Shown here: positions 34,942 through 43,629 of the stretch, one piece after another
Layout: every line of letters begins with the position of its first letter
Position numbering within the stretch: position 1 is the first letter of the stretch
NCBI RefSeq assembly: GCF_002799155.1
Contig: NZ_NERD01000002.1
Location: 3,472,001-3,536,000 of the forward strand
Length of the DNA: 64,000 bases
From: Stenotrophomonas maltophilia
GTDB lineage: Bacteria; Pseudomonadota; Gammaproteobacteria; Xanthomonadales; Xanthomonadaceae
Direction: 5' to 3'
Position numbers and translations under genes: made by a program
The notes under the pieces: model-generated
What the model was told of the DNA's origin: nothing
What the model saw: the letters and a program-made list of their open reading frames with translations, nothing else
Databases searched by the model: none

Positions 34942-36687
34942 TTGTCCGATAACACTTCCGAAACCGGCAGCGCCGATGCGCCCGCCGAAAAGCGCGTGCG
35001 CAAGCCCCGCGTGAGCAAGGCCGCCGCTCCGGCAGCCGCCGAAACCAGCGCCGCTCCGGCGCAACCGACCCTGCCGCTGGCAGCCGCGCCCGAAGCGCCG
35101 GCACCGGCGGCAGCCGCCCCCGCGCCGAGCGCGCCTGCCGCTGAAGCCCCCGCCTCCGGCGGCGGTGAGGGTGGCGAAGGTCGCGAATCCGGACAGCGCC
35201 AGCAGAACCACCAGGGCGGTGGCCAGAACCAGGGCCAGGGTCAGAACAACAATCCCTACAACCAGAACGGCCAGCAGGGCCAGGGCAATCGCCGCGACCG
35301 TTTCCGCAACCGTCGCGACCGTGACCGCAACCGCGGTGGCCGTGATGACGGCATGCCGCAGGACGGCGGCGAGCAGCAGCCGTTCGTGCCGCGCCCGCAC
35401 GCCAACGTGCCCGAGGGCTTCCCGGTCTACTCGCTGAGCGACCTCAAGCGCATGCCGGCGCAGAAGCTGCTGGAAATCGCCGAGCAGCTGCAGATCTCCG
35501 AAGGCGTTGCCCGTGCCCGCAAGCAGGATGTGATCTTCGCCCTGCTGAAGGTGCTGACCCGCCACGGCGACGGCGTCGCCGCCGACGGCGTGCTGGAAAT
35601 CCTGCCGGACGGCTTCGGCTTCCTGCGCGCGGCTGAAGCCAGCTACCTGGCCGGCCCGGACGACACCTACATCTCGCCCAGCCAGATCCGCCGCTTCAAC
35701 CTGCGCACCGGCGACCACATCTCCGGCCGCATCCGCTTCCCGAAGGACGGCGAGCGCTACTTCGCGCTGAACATCGTCGACACCATCAACGGCGAGCCGA
35801 TCGAAGCGTCGAAGAACAAGGTGCTGTTCGAGAACCTGACCGCGCTGTTCCCGCGCCGCCGCTTCACCCTGGAGCGTGGCAACGGTTCGTCGGAAGACAT
35901 CACCGGCCGCATCCTCGACCTGATGGCACCGCAGGGCAAGGGCCAGCGCTCGCTCATCGTGTCCCAGCCGAAGGCGGGCAAGACGATGATGATGCAGCAG
36001 GTCGCCACCGCCATCACCACCAACCACCCGGACGTGCACCTGATCGTGCTGCTGATCGACGAGCGCCCGGAAGAAGTGACCGAAATGCAGCGCACCGTGC
36101 GCGGCGAGGTCATCAGCTCGACCTTCGACGAGCCGGCCGCGCGCCACGTGCAGGTGGCCGAAATGGTCATCGAGCGCGCCAAGCGCCTGGTCGAGCACAA
36201 GAAGGACGTGGTGATCCTGCTGGACTCCATCACCCGCCTGGCCCGCGCCTACAACAACGTGGTACCGAGCTCGGGCAAGGTGCTGACCGGTGGTGTGGAC
36301 GCCAACGCCCTGCACCGCCCGAAGCGCTTCTTCGGTGCCGCGCGCAACGTGGAAGAAGGCGGCAGCCTGACCATCATCGCCACCGCGCTGGTCGATACCG
36401 GCTCGAAGATGGACGAGGTGATCTACGAAGAGTTCAAGGGCACCGGCAACAGCGAAGTGCACCTGAGCCGTCGTATCGCTGAAAAGCGCGTGTTCCCGGC
36501 CATCGACATCAACCGTTCCGGCACCCGCCGCGAAGACCTGCTGATCGAGCCGGAGCTGCTGCAGAAGATCTGGATCCTGCGCAAGCTGCTGCATCCGATG
36601 GATGAAATGGCCGCGATGGAGTTCCTGCTGGACAAGATGAAGAACACCAAGTCCAATGACGAGTTCTTCGGTTCGATGAAGCGCTGA
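34942..36687 (+). CDS. rho: transcription termination factor Rho with extended N-terminus
   Basis: 581 residues versus 419 in E. coli. Residues ~160-581 are canonical Rho: [20 protein letters not shown], the RNA-binding [18 protein letters not shown] region, Walker [30 protein letters not shown], and the Q/R-loop [18 protein letters not shown]. Residues 1-158 are disordered: Ala/Pro-rich first, then Gly/Gln/Asn repeats, then an Arg/Asp/Asn-rich stretch ([17 protein letters not shown]). It terminates transcription by RNA-dependent translocation. Start is TTG 34942, with GAGGA 9 nt upstream; no ATG gives the complete frame. Confidence 0.95.
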   Translation: MSDNTSETGSADAPAEKRVRKPRVSKAAAPAAAETSAAPAQPTLPLAAAPEAPAPAAAAPAPSAPAAEAPASGGGEGGEGRESGQRQQNHQGGGQNQGQGQNNNPYNQNGQQGQGNRRDRFRNRRDRDRNRGGRDDGMPQDGGEQQPFVPRPHANVPEGFPVYSLSDLKRMPAQKLLEIAEQLQISEGVARARKQDVIFALLKVLTRHGDGVAADGVLEILPDGFGFLRAAEASYLAGPDDTYISPSQIRRFNLRTGDHISGRIRFPKDGERYFALNIVDTINGEPIEASKNKVLFENLTALFPRRRFTLERGNGSSEDITGRILDLMAPQGKGQRSLIVSQPKAGKTMMMQQVATAITTNHPDVHLIVLLIDERPEEVTEMQRTVRGEVISSTFDEPAARHVQVAEMVIERAKRLVEHKKDVVILLDSITRLARAYNNVVPSSGKVLTGGVDANALHRPKRFFGAARNVEEGGSLTIIATALVDTGSKMDEVIYEEFKGTGNSEVHLSRRIAEKRVFPAIDINRSGTRREDLLIEPELLQKIWILRKLLHPMDEMAAMEFLLDKMKNTKSNDEFFGSMKR

Positions 36688-36710
36688 TCCACGGCGTTGC
36701 ATCGAAAAGA

Positions 36711-36741
36711 ACCTGCCGCTCGCTGCGGCAGGTTTTTTTTT
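36711..36741 (+). terminator. Rho-independent terminator after rho
   Basis: 9-bp stem ACCTGCCGC/GCGGCAGGT with a 5-nt loop and nine T residues; a textbook intrinsic terminator 24 nt after the rho stop. Confidence 0.95.
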
Positions 36742-36896
36742 GCCTGCAGGGCGACCCACTTCACTTTGCCGCCGACCGCTTTTGGCGATAATCCGCCCAC
36801 CACCCTGCCCGGCCCTGCGGGCGTGGGCACCGATTCCCGCTGTCGCCCCTTCCGGAGAACCGGTCGGGTCCAGCCTCCTGCCGGATCCGTCGACGC

Positions 36897-38471
36897 ATGC
36901 CAACGCTGTCTCCCCGCCTCAACCTGGGCAAGTTGATCCTCGCCCTGGCCCTGCTCAGCGCCATCATCGCCCTGGCCAATACCCTGCTGACCAGCTACCG
37001 CGTGCAGCGCGACCAGCTGGTCGGCACTACCCTGGAAGCCAACCGCGTCTATGCCACCAAGCTGGCCGAGACCACCCAGAACTTCCTGCTGGCCGCGCAG
37101 CAGGAGCTGGCCTACGCCGCCACCCGGCTCGGCCAGAGCGACCTGGATCCGAAGCAGGCCCAGGATGAAGCCAGCCGCCTGCAGCTGCAGACCAACAGCT
37201 TCAACTCCTCGCTGGTGGTGGACGCCGACGGCCTGGTGATCGCCACCTCGCCGCAGACCCTGCAGCTGCAGGGCGAGATCCTGCACAGCGTCGGCAACAA
37301 CGCCGCACTGGCCGCGCGCCAGCCGATGATCAGCGACCCGTACCAGTCGGCCACGGGCAAGCTGCTGGTCTCGCTGTCGCACCCGATCTTCGATCGCCAG
37401 GGCCGCTACCGCGGCTACGTCAGCGGCACCCTGTACCTGCGCCAGCGCAGCGCGCTGCACACGCTGCTGGGCAAGCACTACTATCGAGATGGCTCCTACC
37501 TGTACGTGGTCGACCGCCATGGCCGCCTGCTGTACCACGCCGACGGCAAGCGGGTCGGCGACTACGTGGTCGGCAACCCGGCGGTGAAGGCGGTGGTGCG
37601 CGGTGAACGCGGCGCGCAGCAGGTACGCAACAACCTCGGCGTGTCGATGCTGGCTGGTTATGCGCCGGTACCGGCCACCGGCTGGGGCATCATCGCCCAG
37701 CGGCCGACCGAGGCCACGTTGCAGCCGCTGTCGCGGTTGATGACCGCGGTGATCTGGAACGCGATTCCGCTCGGCCTGCTTTCGCTGCTGATCACCTGGT
37801 GGTTCGCCCGGCGCATCTCGATGCCGCTGTGGCAGCTGGCGCGCAATGTGCAGGGCGGCGAGGACACCGGCAATGCAATCAACCACGTCAGCGGCATCCG
37901 CGCGTGGTACTTCGAGGTTGCCCAGCTCAAGCAGGCGGTACTGCACAGCTTCAACGCCCTGCAGGAGCGGATCGGTACACTCAGCCGTGCCAACCGCACC
38001 GATCCGCTGACCGGCCTGCTCAATCGCCGGGGCCTGCAGCAAGCGCTGGATGCACTGCAGGTGCAGGGCATACCGTTCGCAATCCTGGCGCTGGATATCG
38101 ATCGCTTCAAATCGATCAACGACAGCCACGGCCATGACGTCGGCGACGCCGCCATCGTCCATATCGCTGACCAGATGCGCCGCTACTCGCGCGACAGCGA
38201 CATCCTCTGCCGCGCCGGTGGCGAGGAATTCCTGCTGCTGTTGCCGGGCATCAGTACCGACTCGGCACGCCAGGCCGGCGAGCGCCTGCGCCAGCACATC
38301 GCCGACCATCCGTTCGAGCCGGTGGGCACCATCACCGTGTCGCTGGGCGTCGCCCACTTCCCCAGCTTCCATGTCGATGCCGAACAGGCGCTGCGGCTGG
38401 CCGACAAGGCGCTGTACATGGCCAAGGAACGAGGCCGCAACCGGGTGGTGGTCTACCCATACGCGGACTGA
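36897..38471 (+). CDS. membrane diguanylate cyclase with periplasmic Cache-type sensor
   Basis: 524 residues. TM1 lies at about 12-32 (LILALALLSAIIALANTLL), followed by a ~250-residue periplasmic double-Cache-like sensor (SSLVVDADGLVIATSP, LLVSLSHPIFDRQGRYRGYV, LYVVDRHGRLLYHAD), TM2 at about 280-302 and a HAMP-like linker. The C-terminal GGDEF domain (about 360-524) has DPLTGLLNRRGL, LDIDRFKSINDSHGHDVGD and the active GGEEF loop. An inhibitory RxxD I-site (RDSD) lies five residues before it. It should make cyclic di-GMP in response to an unknown extracellular ligand. Monogenic. Confidence 0.93.
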   Translation: MPTLSPRLNLGKLILALALLSAIIALANTLLTSYRVQRDQLVGTTLEANRVYATKLAETTQNFLLAAQQELAYAATRLGQSDLDPKQAQDEASRLQLQTNSFNSSLVVDADGLVIATSPQTLQLQGEILHSVGNNAALAARQPMISDPYQSATGKLLVSLSHPIFDRQGRYRGYVSGTLYLRQRSALHTLLGKHYYRDGSYLYVVDRHGRLLYHADGKRVGDYVVGNPAVKAVVRGERGAQQVRNNLGVSMLAGYAPVPATGWGIIAQRPTEATLQPLSRLMTAVIWNAIPLGLLSLLITWWFARRISMPLWQLARNVQGGEDTGNAINHVSGIRAWYFEVAQLKQAVLHSFNALQERIGTLSRANRTDPLTGLLNRRGLQQALDALQVQGIPFAILALDIDRFKSINDSHGHDVGDAAIVHIADQMRRYSRDSDILCRAGGEEFLLLLPGISTDSARQAGERLRQHIADHPFEPVGTITVSLGVAHFPSFHVDAEQALRLADKALYMAKERGRNRVVVYPYAD

Positions 38472-38475
38472 GAAG

Positions 38476-38497
38476 CAGCCGGCCAGGCCGGCTGTTT
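38476..38497. terminator. possible terminator between convergent genes
   Basis: 9-bp arms CAGCCGGCC/GGCCGGCTG with a very short loop, followed by only TTT. Weak as an intrinsic terminator; it could also be a degenerate REP. Confidence 0.4.
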
Positions 38498-38510
38498 CAC
38501 CGCGCCGGAA

Positions 38511-39401
38511 TCAGCGCTGCGCCAGCGGCGTCAGCAGGCGCAGGCCGCGCTGGGTGCCATCGACCATGTACACGCCGCCGGCCGGCAGCAGATCACTGCC
38601 CGCCTGCCCGGCGGTATCCGGCGTGCGCCACGGTGCGGCCTGGCGCGGGCCGGGAATGAAGGCGCGCCAGCGCCCGTAACGTTCCGGCTGGGCGTTGCCA
38701 TTGTTGTTCAGTGCGAAGGTGACCGGCACGCGCACGGTCCAGGAGTCCCGCGTGCTGTCCTCGCCGGTGGTCGGCGGCACGAAGGTCCACTTGCGGGCCG
38801 CACTGATGCTGGCCTTGGCGAGGATGTCGCGCATCCTGGCCATGGTCCGTTCCGGTGCGACCACCGTCATGTTCACCTGTTCGGCAATGACATCGGCAAC
38901 GGTACCGTCGCGCGCCACCTGGACCAGCAGCAGTACGTCACCCTGCCCACCATTGCGGAAGGCCTCCTCGGGGTAGCGCGGTGGCGGCATGCGCTTCTGG
39001 GTGACCGAGTCAGTAGCCTTCGGATCATATTCACTGAAGTCGACACTGGTCATGCTGACCTGGTAGCCGCCATCGTCCTGCTCCTTGCCACGCAGGCGTA
39101 CCCGCAGCGGCGCGTGGATGGCCACCGGCCTGCCATCGCGCAGCGTCGGCTCGAACTGCCAGCCACGGATGGTGCCTTCCACGAATGATGCGATACCCGG
39201 TGCGAGCATCGCCTGCTGGTCCAGGACCAGCGTGCTGACCGAACCGTCGGCCGCCACGTCGATACTGCCCGACAGCGCCATGCTCATCTCGGCAGCTGCG
39301 CGCACCGCGCGCGCGTTCTGGGCAACGGCGTCTGCCGGCAGCAGGGGAGCACCGGCGGTGAACGCCAGGGCCAGCGCAAGGAACAGGGGAGAACGCATCA
39401 T
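38511..39401 (-). CDS. exported protein with TonB C-terminal-like domain
   Basis: About 296 residues with a signal peptide (LFLALALAFTAGAPLLPADAVA). A TonB-CTD-like segment lies in the middle: MPPPRYPEEAFRNGGQGDVL, LLVQVARDGTVADVIAEQV, and later ARKWTFVPP. There is no N-terminal membrane anchor with a Pro-rich spacer as in true TonB, and no exbB/exbD nearby, so it is probably a soluble periplasmic protein using the same fold. A tandem N-terminal copy may exist (GSIDVAADGSVSTLVLD, IRGWQFEP). Start set at the ATG-ATG pair preceded by GGAT; an ATG 12 nt upstream is possible. Confidence 0.7.
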   Translation of the reverse strand: MMRSPLFLALALAFTAGAPLLPADAVAQNARAVRAAAEMSMALSGSIDVAADGSVSTLVLDQQAMLAPGIASFVEGTIRGWQFEPTLRDGRPVAIHAPLRVRLRGKEQDDGGYQVSMTSVDFSEYDPKATDSVTQKRMPPPRYPEEAFRNGGQGDVLLLVQVARDGTVADVIAEQVNMTVVAPERTMARMRDILAKASISAARKWTFVPPTTGEDSTRDSWTVRVPVTFALNNNGNAQPERYGRWRAFIPGPRQAAPWRTPDTAGQAGSDLLPAGGVYMVDGTQRGLRLLTPLAQR

Positions 39402-39481
39402 TGCCGGATCCATGGTGATGAGGTGGTCCCCGAGCGTACCCCAGCCTGGACGGGACCGGCAGGCGGTTCACGCCAATCCGT

Positions 39482-41212
39482 TCAGGCCAGGCGATGAGCC
39501 ACCGCGTAGGGCGGCGTGTCCGGATAGTCACCTTGGGCGAAGCGTTCCTGCAGGCCCTGCCACCACGCTGGATCGAATAGGTGCCGGTAATGTTCGCGCA
39601 CTGCGGCCAGCTCGCCCGCCGGCAGGCCCATGAACGGGCCGAAGCGCTCGGGAAATACATCGCGTGGCCCGACATGGAACCAGGGCTCGTCGGCCATGGC
39701 CTCCTCCGGCGTACGCGGCTGCGGCCAGGCGCGGAACACGCAGTCGCTGACCAGGCACAGCTCGTCATAGTCGTAGAACACGGCCCGGCCATGCCGCGAT
39801 ACGCCGAAGTTCTTCGGCAGCATGTCGCCGGGGAAGATGTTGTTGCGTGCCATGTCGGTGATCGCCTGCGCGTAGTCGAGCACCGCAGCGCGCACCGCCT
39901 CCCGGGACTGCTCGCGCAGGTACAGGTTCAAGGGACGGAAACGACGCTGCACATAGCACAGTGCGATCTCGACCTCCTCGCCATCGATGCGTACGCTCTG
40001 CGCGCACTGCTGCAGCAGCTCTTCCAGCAAGGCCGGCGCGAAGCGCTCGCGCGGGAAGCGCAGATGACGATAGGGCTGTGCGTCAAGCAGGCGGCCGACA
40101 CGATCCAGGTTGAACACCAGCGCATACTTCTCTTCCACCTGCTGGCGCGACATCGACTTCGGCCAGGCGAAGCGGTCGCGGATCAGCTTGAATACCAGCG
40201 GATAGCTGGGCAGGGTGAACACCGCCATGACCATGCCCGGCGTGCCTTCGGCGTGCACCAGCCGCTCCTGCGGGTGCTCGTTGAAGTGCCGGAAGAAGGT
40301 GCGGTAGCGCTCGGTCTTGCCCTGCTTGGCTCGGCCCAGCACGGTGTAGATCTCGTCGATCGGCTTGCCCGGCAGCAGGCTGCGCAGGAACACCACGGCG
40401 TCGCCGACCGTGCCCAGGTCGGCCTGGAAGTAGCTGCGTGATACACCGAACAGGTGAGCGACATCACGGCGCCGGGTCAGCACTGCATCGGCACGCAGGC
40501 CGCGCTCGTCGTTGACCAGGGCGATCACGCACGGCGAGAAGCGGTGCTCGCCGAACACGCGGCCGACCAGGTAGGCACGGCGCTCGCGGTAGAACACGGT
40601 GTCGAGCAGTTCGATGCTGCGTACCGGCGTGTCACCCCAATGGGCGAGGTCATCCTGCAGCCGCACGGCGATGGCCGCCGCGCAGCGCAACTGGTGCGCA
40701 TAGGGCGTGTCGAAGCGGTAGTCGGCCAACACGCGTTGCAGCGCCTCCACCGGCCGCGTCGGCGAGACCGCATAGGTATGCCGCGCGACGGGGTGGGTGA
40801 TTGCATCGGACGGCTCGACGTCGAAAGCGATGAACTCCAGCGCCGGGTCCACGCCCCGGGTAGCGAACAGACGCCGCGACAGCGTGTTGTAGAAGGTCTT
40901 GTACAGTTCGGCATCGATCAGGCCCTGCAGCAGCGCGCTGTACCGCGCGTGCACCTGCAGCCACAGTGCGCGCTCGCCGATCGCCTCACCGGCGAGGCGA
41001 CGCAGCGCATCCATCTGCTCGGCGATGCACAGGTCATACAGGGCGATGCGTTCGACCGCATCCTGCCGCGCACCGGCCCAGTCGCGCTGCTCGAAGCGCT
41101 GCCGCGCCCGCGCGGTAATCGCCGCGAAACGGGCATGATACTGCTCGAAACCATCGCGGATGGCGCCGGCGATGCGCGGCGCCAGCTCGGCAGCGATGTC
41201 AGGCTCGGACAT
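39482..41212 (-). CDS. aceK: isocitrate dehydrogenase kinase/phosphatase
   Basis: 576 residues, normal for AceK. Recognisable parts are [28 protein letters not shown]-like [17 protein letters not shown], the nucleotide loop [41 protein letters not shown], and [18 protein letters not shown] with the catalytic Asp, then VFYDYDELC. AceK reversibly phosphorylates isocitrate dehydrogenase to divert isocitrate to the glyoxylate shunt. It is not in an aceBAK operon here. The only isocitrate dehydrogenase in this window is the monomeric type 3.7 kb away. Confidence 0.96.
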   Translation of the reverse strand: MSEPDIAAELAPRIAGAIRDGFEQYHARFAAITARARQRFEQRDWAGARQDAVERIALYDLCIAEQMDALRRLAGEAIGERALWLQVHARYSALLQGLIDAELYKTFYNTLSRRLFATRGVDPALEFIAFDVEPSDAITHPVARHTYAVSPTRPVEALQRVLADYRFDTPYAHQLRCAAAIAVRLQDDLAHWGDTPVRSIELLDTVFYRERRAYLVGRVFGEHRFSPCVIALVNDERGLRADAVLTRRRDVAHLFGVSRSYFQADLGTVGDAVVFLRSLLPGKPIDEIYTVLGRAKQGKTERYRTFFRHFNEHPQERLVHAEGTPGMVMAVFTLPSYPLVFKLIRDRFAWPKSMSRQQVEEKYALVFNLDRVGRLLDAQPYRHLRFPRERFAPALLEELLQQCAQSVRIDGEEVEIALCYVQRRFRPLNLYLREQSREAVRAAVLDYAQAITDMARNNIFPGDMLPKNFGVSRHGRAVFYDYDELCLVSDCVFRAWPQPRTPEEAMADEPWFHVGPRDVFPERFGPFMGLPAGELAAVREHYRHLFDPAWWQGLQERFAQGDYPDTPPYAVAHRLA

Positions 41213-41401
41213 GCAGGGCTCACCCCGGGAGGACCGGCTTCACCATACGCTGGCGTGGGGTGGGTTGTGTAGAGCCGAGCATCGGTTTGGTCCCAGAGGG
41301 GCCAGCGCCACTGCGCGCCGCGACAAACGCAACGATTCCTACAGACCCCGCGCCCCCGTGCTGCCTACCCTGTCAGGCCCAACAACGGCACAAGGTGACG
41401 C

Positions 41402-42148
41402 ATGCAGCAAATGACCTTTATTCCGCGCGTGGAGGAAGGCAACGTAATCCCCCAGCGCGCCCGCGACGGCTACATCAGTGCCACCGCCCTGTGCCAGTCC
41501 GTCGGCAAGCGCTGGTCCGACTACCGGGCGCTGAAATCAACGGAGGAGTTCCTGCAGGAACTCATGGCGCAGACGAAGCTGGCCGAGAATGAACTGATCC
41601 ACGTGGTATCCGGTGGAAACCCGGCAATGCAGGGTACCTGGATCCACCCGTACCTCGCCATCAACCTCGGCCAGTGGTTGTCGCGCAAGTTCGCGGTGAA
41701 GGTCTCGCAGTGGGTGGTGGAATGGCAGCAGGGCCGCGCCAACGCGGTGATGCCCGTGCACATCGACCGCTACATGCAGAACCGTGCCAAGGTGCCGTAC
41801 ACCCATTTCTCGATGCTCAACGAGCTGACGTTGAACCTGATCGCACCGCTGGAGCAGGCGGGCTATACGCTCCCGCAGGCGCTGGTGCCGGACATCTCCG
41901 AAGGCCGCCTGTTCTGCAAATGGCTGAGGGATCATCGCGGCGTCAACACCGATGCACTGCCCACGTATGACCACGCCTACCCGGACGGCCGCACGGTGCA
42001 GGCCAAACTGTATCCCAACGAGTTCTACGAGGACTTCCGCCGCCACTTCAACGAAGTGTGGCTGCCCAATCATGCATCCAAGTACTTCGCCGCGCGCGAC
42101 AGCAAGGCTCTATCGTTCGTCTCTGCACTGCTGCTTCCAGCAGCTTGA
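41402..42148 (+). CDS. KilA-N domain DNA-binding protein, phage-type
   Basis: 248 residues. The N-terminal 115 residues form a KilA-N domain: DGYISATALCQSVGKRWSDY, NPAMQGTWIHPYLAINLGQW and KFAVKVSQWVVEWQQG. The C-terminal half (YTHFSMLNELTLNLIAPLEQ, RLFCKWLRDHRGVNTDALPTY, then DFRRHFNEVWLPNHASKYF) is a second, unassigned domain. KilA-N proteins are common in phages as anti-repressors or antitoxin-like regulators. No other phage gene is nearby, so this is an orphan, either a prophage remnant or domesticated. AAGGTG provides a ribosome site. Base composition resembles the neighbours. Confidence 0.8.
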   Translation: MQQMTFIPRVEEGNVIPQRARDGYISATALCQSVGKRWSDYRALKSTEEFLQELMAQTKLAENELIHVVSGGNPAMQGTWIHPYLAINLGQWLSRKFAVKVSQWVVEWQQGRANAVMPVHIDRYMQNRAKVPYTHFSMLNELTLNLIAPLEQAGYTLPQALVPDISEGRLFCKWLRDHRGVNTDALPTYDHAYPDGRTVQAKLYPNEFYEDFRRHFNEVWLPNHASKYFAARDSKALSFVSALLLPAA

Positions 42149-42224
42149 GATTCGCGTCGAGCCTGCCTGGCTGCCTCTGCCGCAGTCGCGCAGGCTCGAC
42201 GCTACGAAGGGCGGAGACCGCAGC

Positions 42225-42245
42225 AGCCGAGCATGGCTCGGCTAC
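42225..42245. repeat. SMAG-type REP hairpin
   Basis: Arms AGCCGAGC/GCTCGGCT around ATG with AC at the end; GTAG head when read on the minus strand. A longer imperfect inverted repeat with GTCGAGCCTG arms lies just upstream at about 42156-42201. Confidence 0.65.
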
Positions 42246-42258
42246 AGAAGCCGTTCGC

Positions 42259-42618
42259 TCAGATCGCCAGTTCGGTCTCCACGTCCTGCACCTTGCGCCG
42301 GGCCAATGCCAGGTTGGACTTGGTGCGGTCCAGCACGATGTAGAAGAACAGGCCCTTCTTCTTCGCCACCGGACGCATGATGTGGTACGCCTTGCCCAGC
42401 GAGATCAGGATGTCTTCAATGCTGTCGTTGAGGTTCAGCGACGCGGCGGTCTTCATCTTGGCGCGGATCACTTCAGTGTTGCCGGCGGCGGCCACTTCCA
42501 TGTCCATGCCGGCACCGGCTTCGCCCAGCAGCATGCCGCTTTCGTAGTCGACCAGCGCCACTGCCTGCGCGCCATCGATGCCCATCAGTGCATCCAACGA
42601 TTCAGTCAATCCAGCCAC
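42259..42618 (-). CDS. roadblock/LC7-domain protein (second copy)
   Basis: 119 residues of roadblock/LC7 fold: LTESLDALMGIDGAQAVALV, DYESGMLLGEAG, then a helix and a C-terminal strand GLFFYIVLDRTKSNLALAR. Such proteins dimerise and act as regulators or GAPs of small GTPases. The start is a GTG at 42618, because AAGGGG lies 7 nt before it and the domain begins immediately. Last gene of the four-gene operon that starts at 44587; 53 nt separate it from the preceding roadblock gene. Confidence 0.8.
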   Translation of the reverse strand: MAGLTESLDALMGIDGAQAVALVDYESGMLLGEAGAGMDMEVAAAGNTEVIRAKMKTAASLNLNDSIEDILISLGKAYHIMRPVAKKKGLFFYIVLDRTKSNLALARRKVQDVETELAI

Positions 42619-42671
42619 GTCGCACCCCTTGTCGATGTTGGTTCGAGCCCCTCGTTCCCCTGCGGCCGGGC

Positions 42672-43088
42672 TCACGATCCGCCGAGTTCGGCCAGGATTG
42701 CCTGGCCACATTCCCTGCTCTGCCACAGCACCTGGCCGATCACGCTGCGCTGGTCGCAGGCCGCCATCAGCAGCAGCGGTGCGCGCCCTTCGGCCTGGAT
42801 CGCCAGCATCAGCACCTTGCCGCCCATCGCTTCCAGCATCAGCGTCTGCAGATCGCCCAGCGCCAGTTCGCGCCCCACCGCTGCGGCCAGCGCCAGCATC
42901 GCGCTGGTCATCGCCGCCAGCCGTTCGCCGCGCCCTTCGGCGCCGGCGCTGACCAGCGCGAAGCCATCGACACTGGCCAGCACCACCGTGCGCACGCCTT
43001 CAACGCGCTGCTGCAGGTCCTGCAGCAGCGGCTGCAGGCGCTCACGCTGGCCGGCATCGGGCAGCACCGCCAGATGCCCGTCAGCCAT
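42672..43088 (-). CDS. roadblock/LC7-domain protein (first copy, MglB-like)
   Basis: 138 residues: LQPLLQDLQQRVEGVRTVVL, ASVDGFALVSAGAEGRGERL, AAMTSAMLALAAAVGREL and VLMLAIQAEGRAPLLLMAA, the typical roadblock alpha-beta-beta-alpha-beta pattern. Overlaps the upstream GTPase gene by 8 nt, so the two are co-translated. By analogy with MglA/MglB in Myxococcus or the conservon proteins of Streptomyces, it is a probable GTPase-activating or scaffolding partner. Confidence 0.82.
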   Translation of the reverse strand: MADGHLAVLPDAGQRERLQPLLQDLQQRVEGVRTVVLASVDGFALVSAGAEGRGERLAAMTSAMLALAAAVGRELALGDLQTLMLEAMGGKVLMLAIQAEGRAPLLLMAACDQRSVIGQVLWQSRECGQAILAELGGS

Positions 43089-43629
43089 GCGCCGCCACCA
43101 ATGCGTGCGCTTCCATTTCGCTCATCAGTACATCCATCAGCAACAGTCCCTGTTCGCGGTCGCGGGCATCCACGGCCAGCAGCGGCAGCGGCTGGCCGTC
43201 AAGGCAGGCACGGGCGGCGCAGCCATCCAGTGCGGCCTGTGGCGCCTGGTCCAGGTGGGTGACCGCCACCACCAGCGCCAGTGACGATGCGAAAGGCTGC
43301 AGCACCTGCAGGTAGTCCTCCAGTTCGGTCGCCAACCCGGCGCGGCGCGCATCCAGCAGCAGCACCGCGCCACGCGCGCCCTGCAGCAGGATCGGCCACA
43401 GGAAATCAAAGCGCTGCTGGCCGGGCGTTCCGTAGAGACGCAGGCGTTCGCCGTTGGGCAGGTCGATGTCTGCGTAGTCCAGCGCGACGGTGGTGGAAGC
43501 CTTGTCGGCGCCAAGGCGATCACTGTTGGCCACGTCGGTGTCGACCACCGCACCGGCCGCGATGCTGCGCACGAGTGTCGACTTGCCGCTGCCCATGCCA
43601 CCCAGCACCACCACCTTGTGCTCACGCAT
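43081..43629 (-). CDS. Ras-like GTPase (MglA / CvnD-type)
   Basis: 182 residues. P-loop GGMGSGKST at residues 10-18. Switch region TTVALDYADIDLPNGERLRLY leads to YGTPGQQRFDFLWP, where the usual DxxG is GTPGQ as in COG2229-type bacterial GTPases. The G4 motif is degenerate (VTHLDQ in place of NKxD). Such proteins act as nucleotide switches for polarity or signalling. Overlaps both neighbours by 8 nt. The ATG at 43629 places the P-loop at the expected distance. Confidence 0.85.
   Translation of the reverse strand: MREHKVVVLGGMGSGKSTLVRSIAAGAVVDTDVANSDRLGADKASTTVALDYADIDLPNGERLRLYGTPGQQRFDFLWPILLQGARGAVLLLDARRAGLATELEDYLQVLQPFASSLALVVAVTHLDQAPQAALDGCAARACLDGQPLPLLAVDARDREQGLLLMDVLMSEMEAHALVAAHG

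Noticed and set aside
38511-39401. A true TonB energy transducer
   Set aside because: It has a cleavable signal in place of a membrane anchor, no Pro-rich periplasm-spanning region, and no exbB/exbD neighbours.
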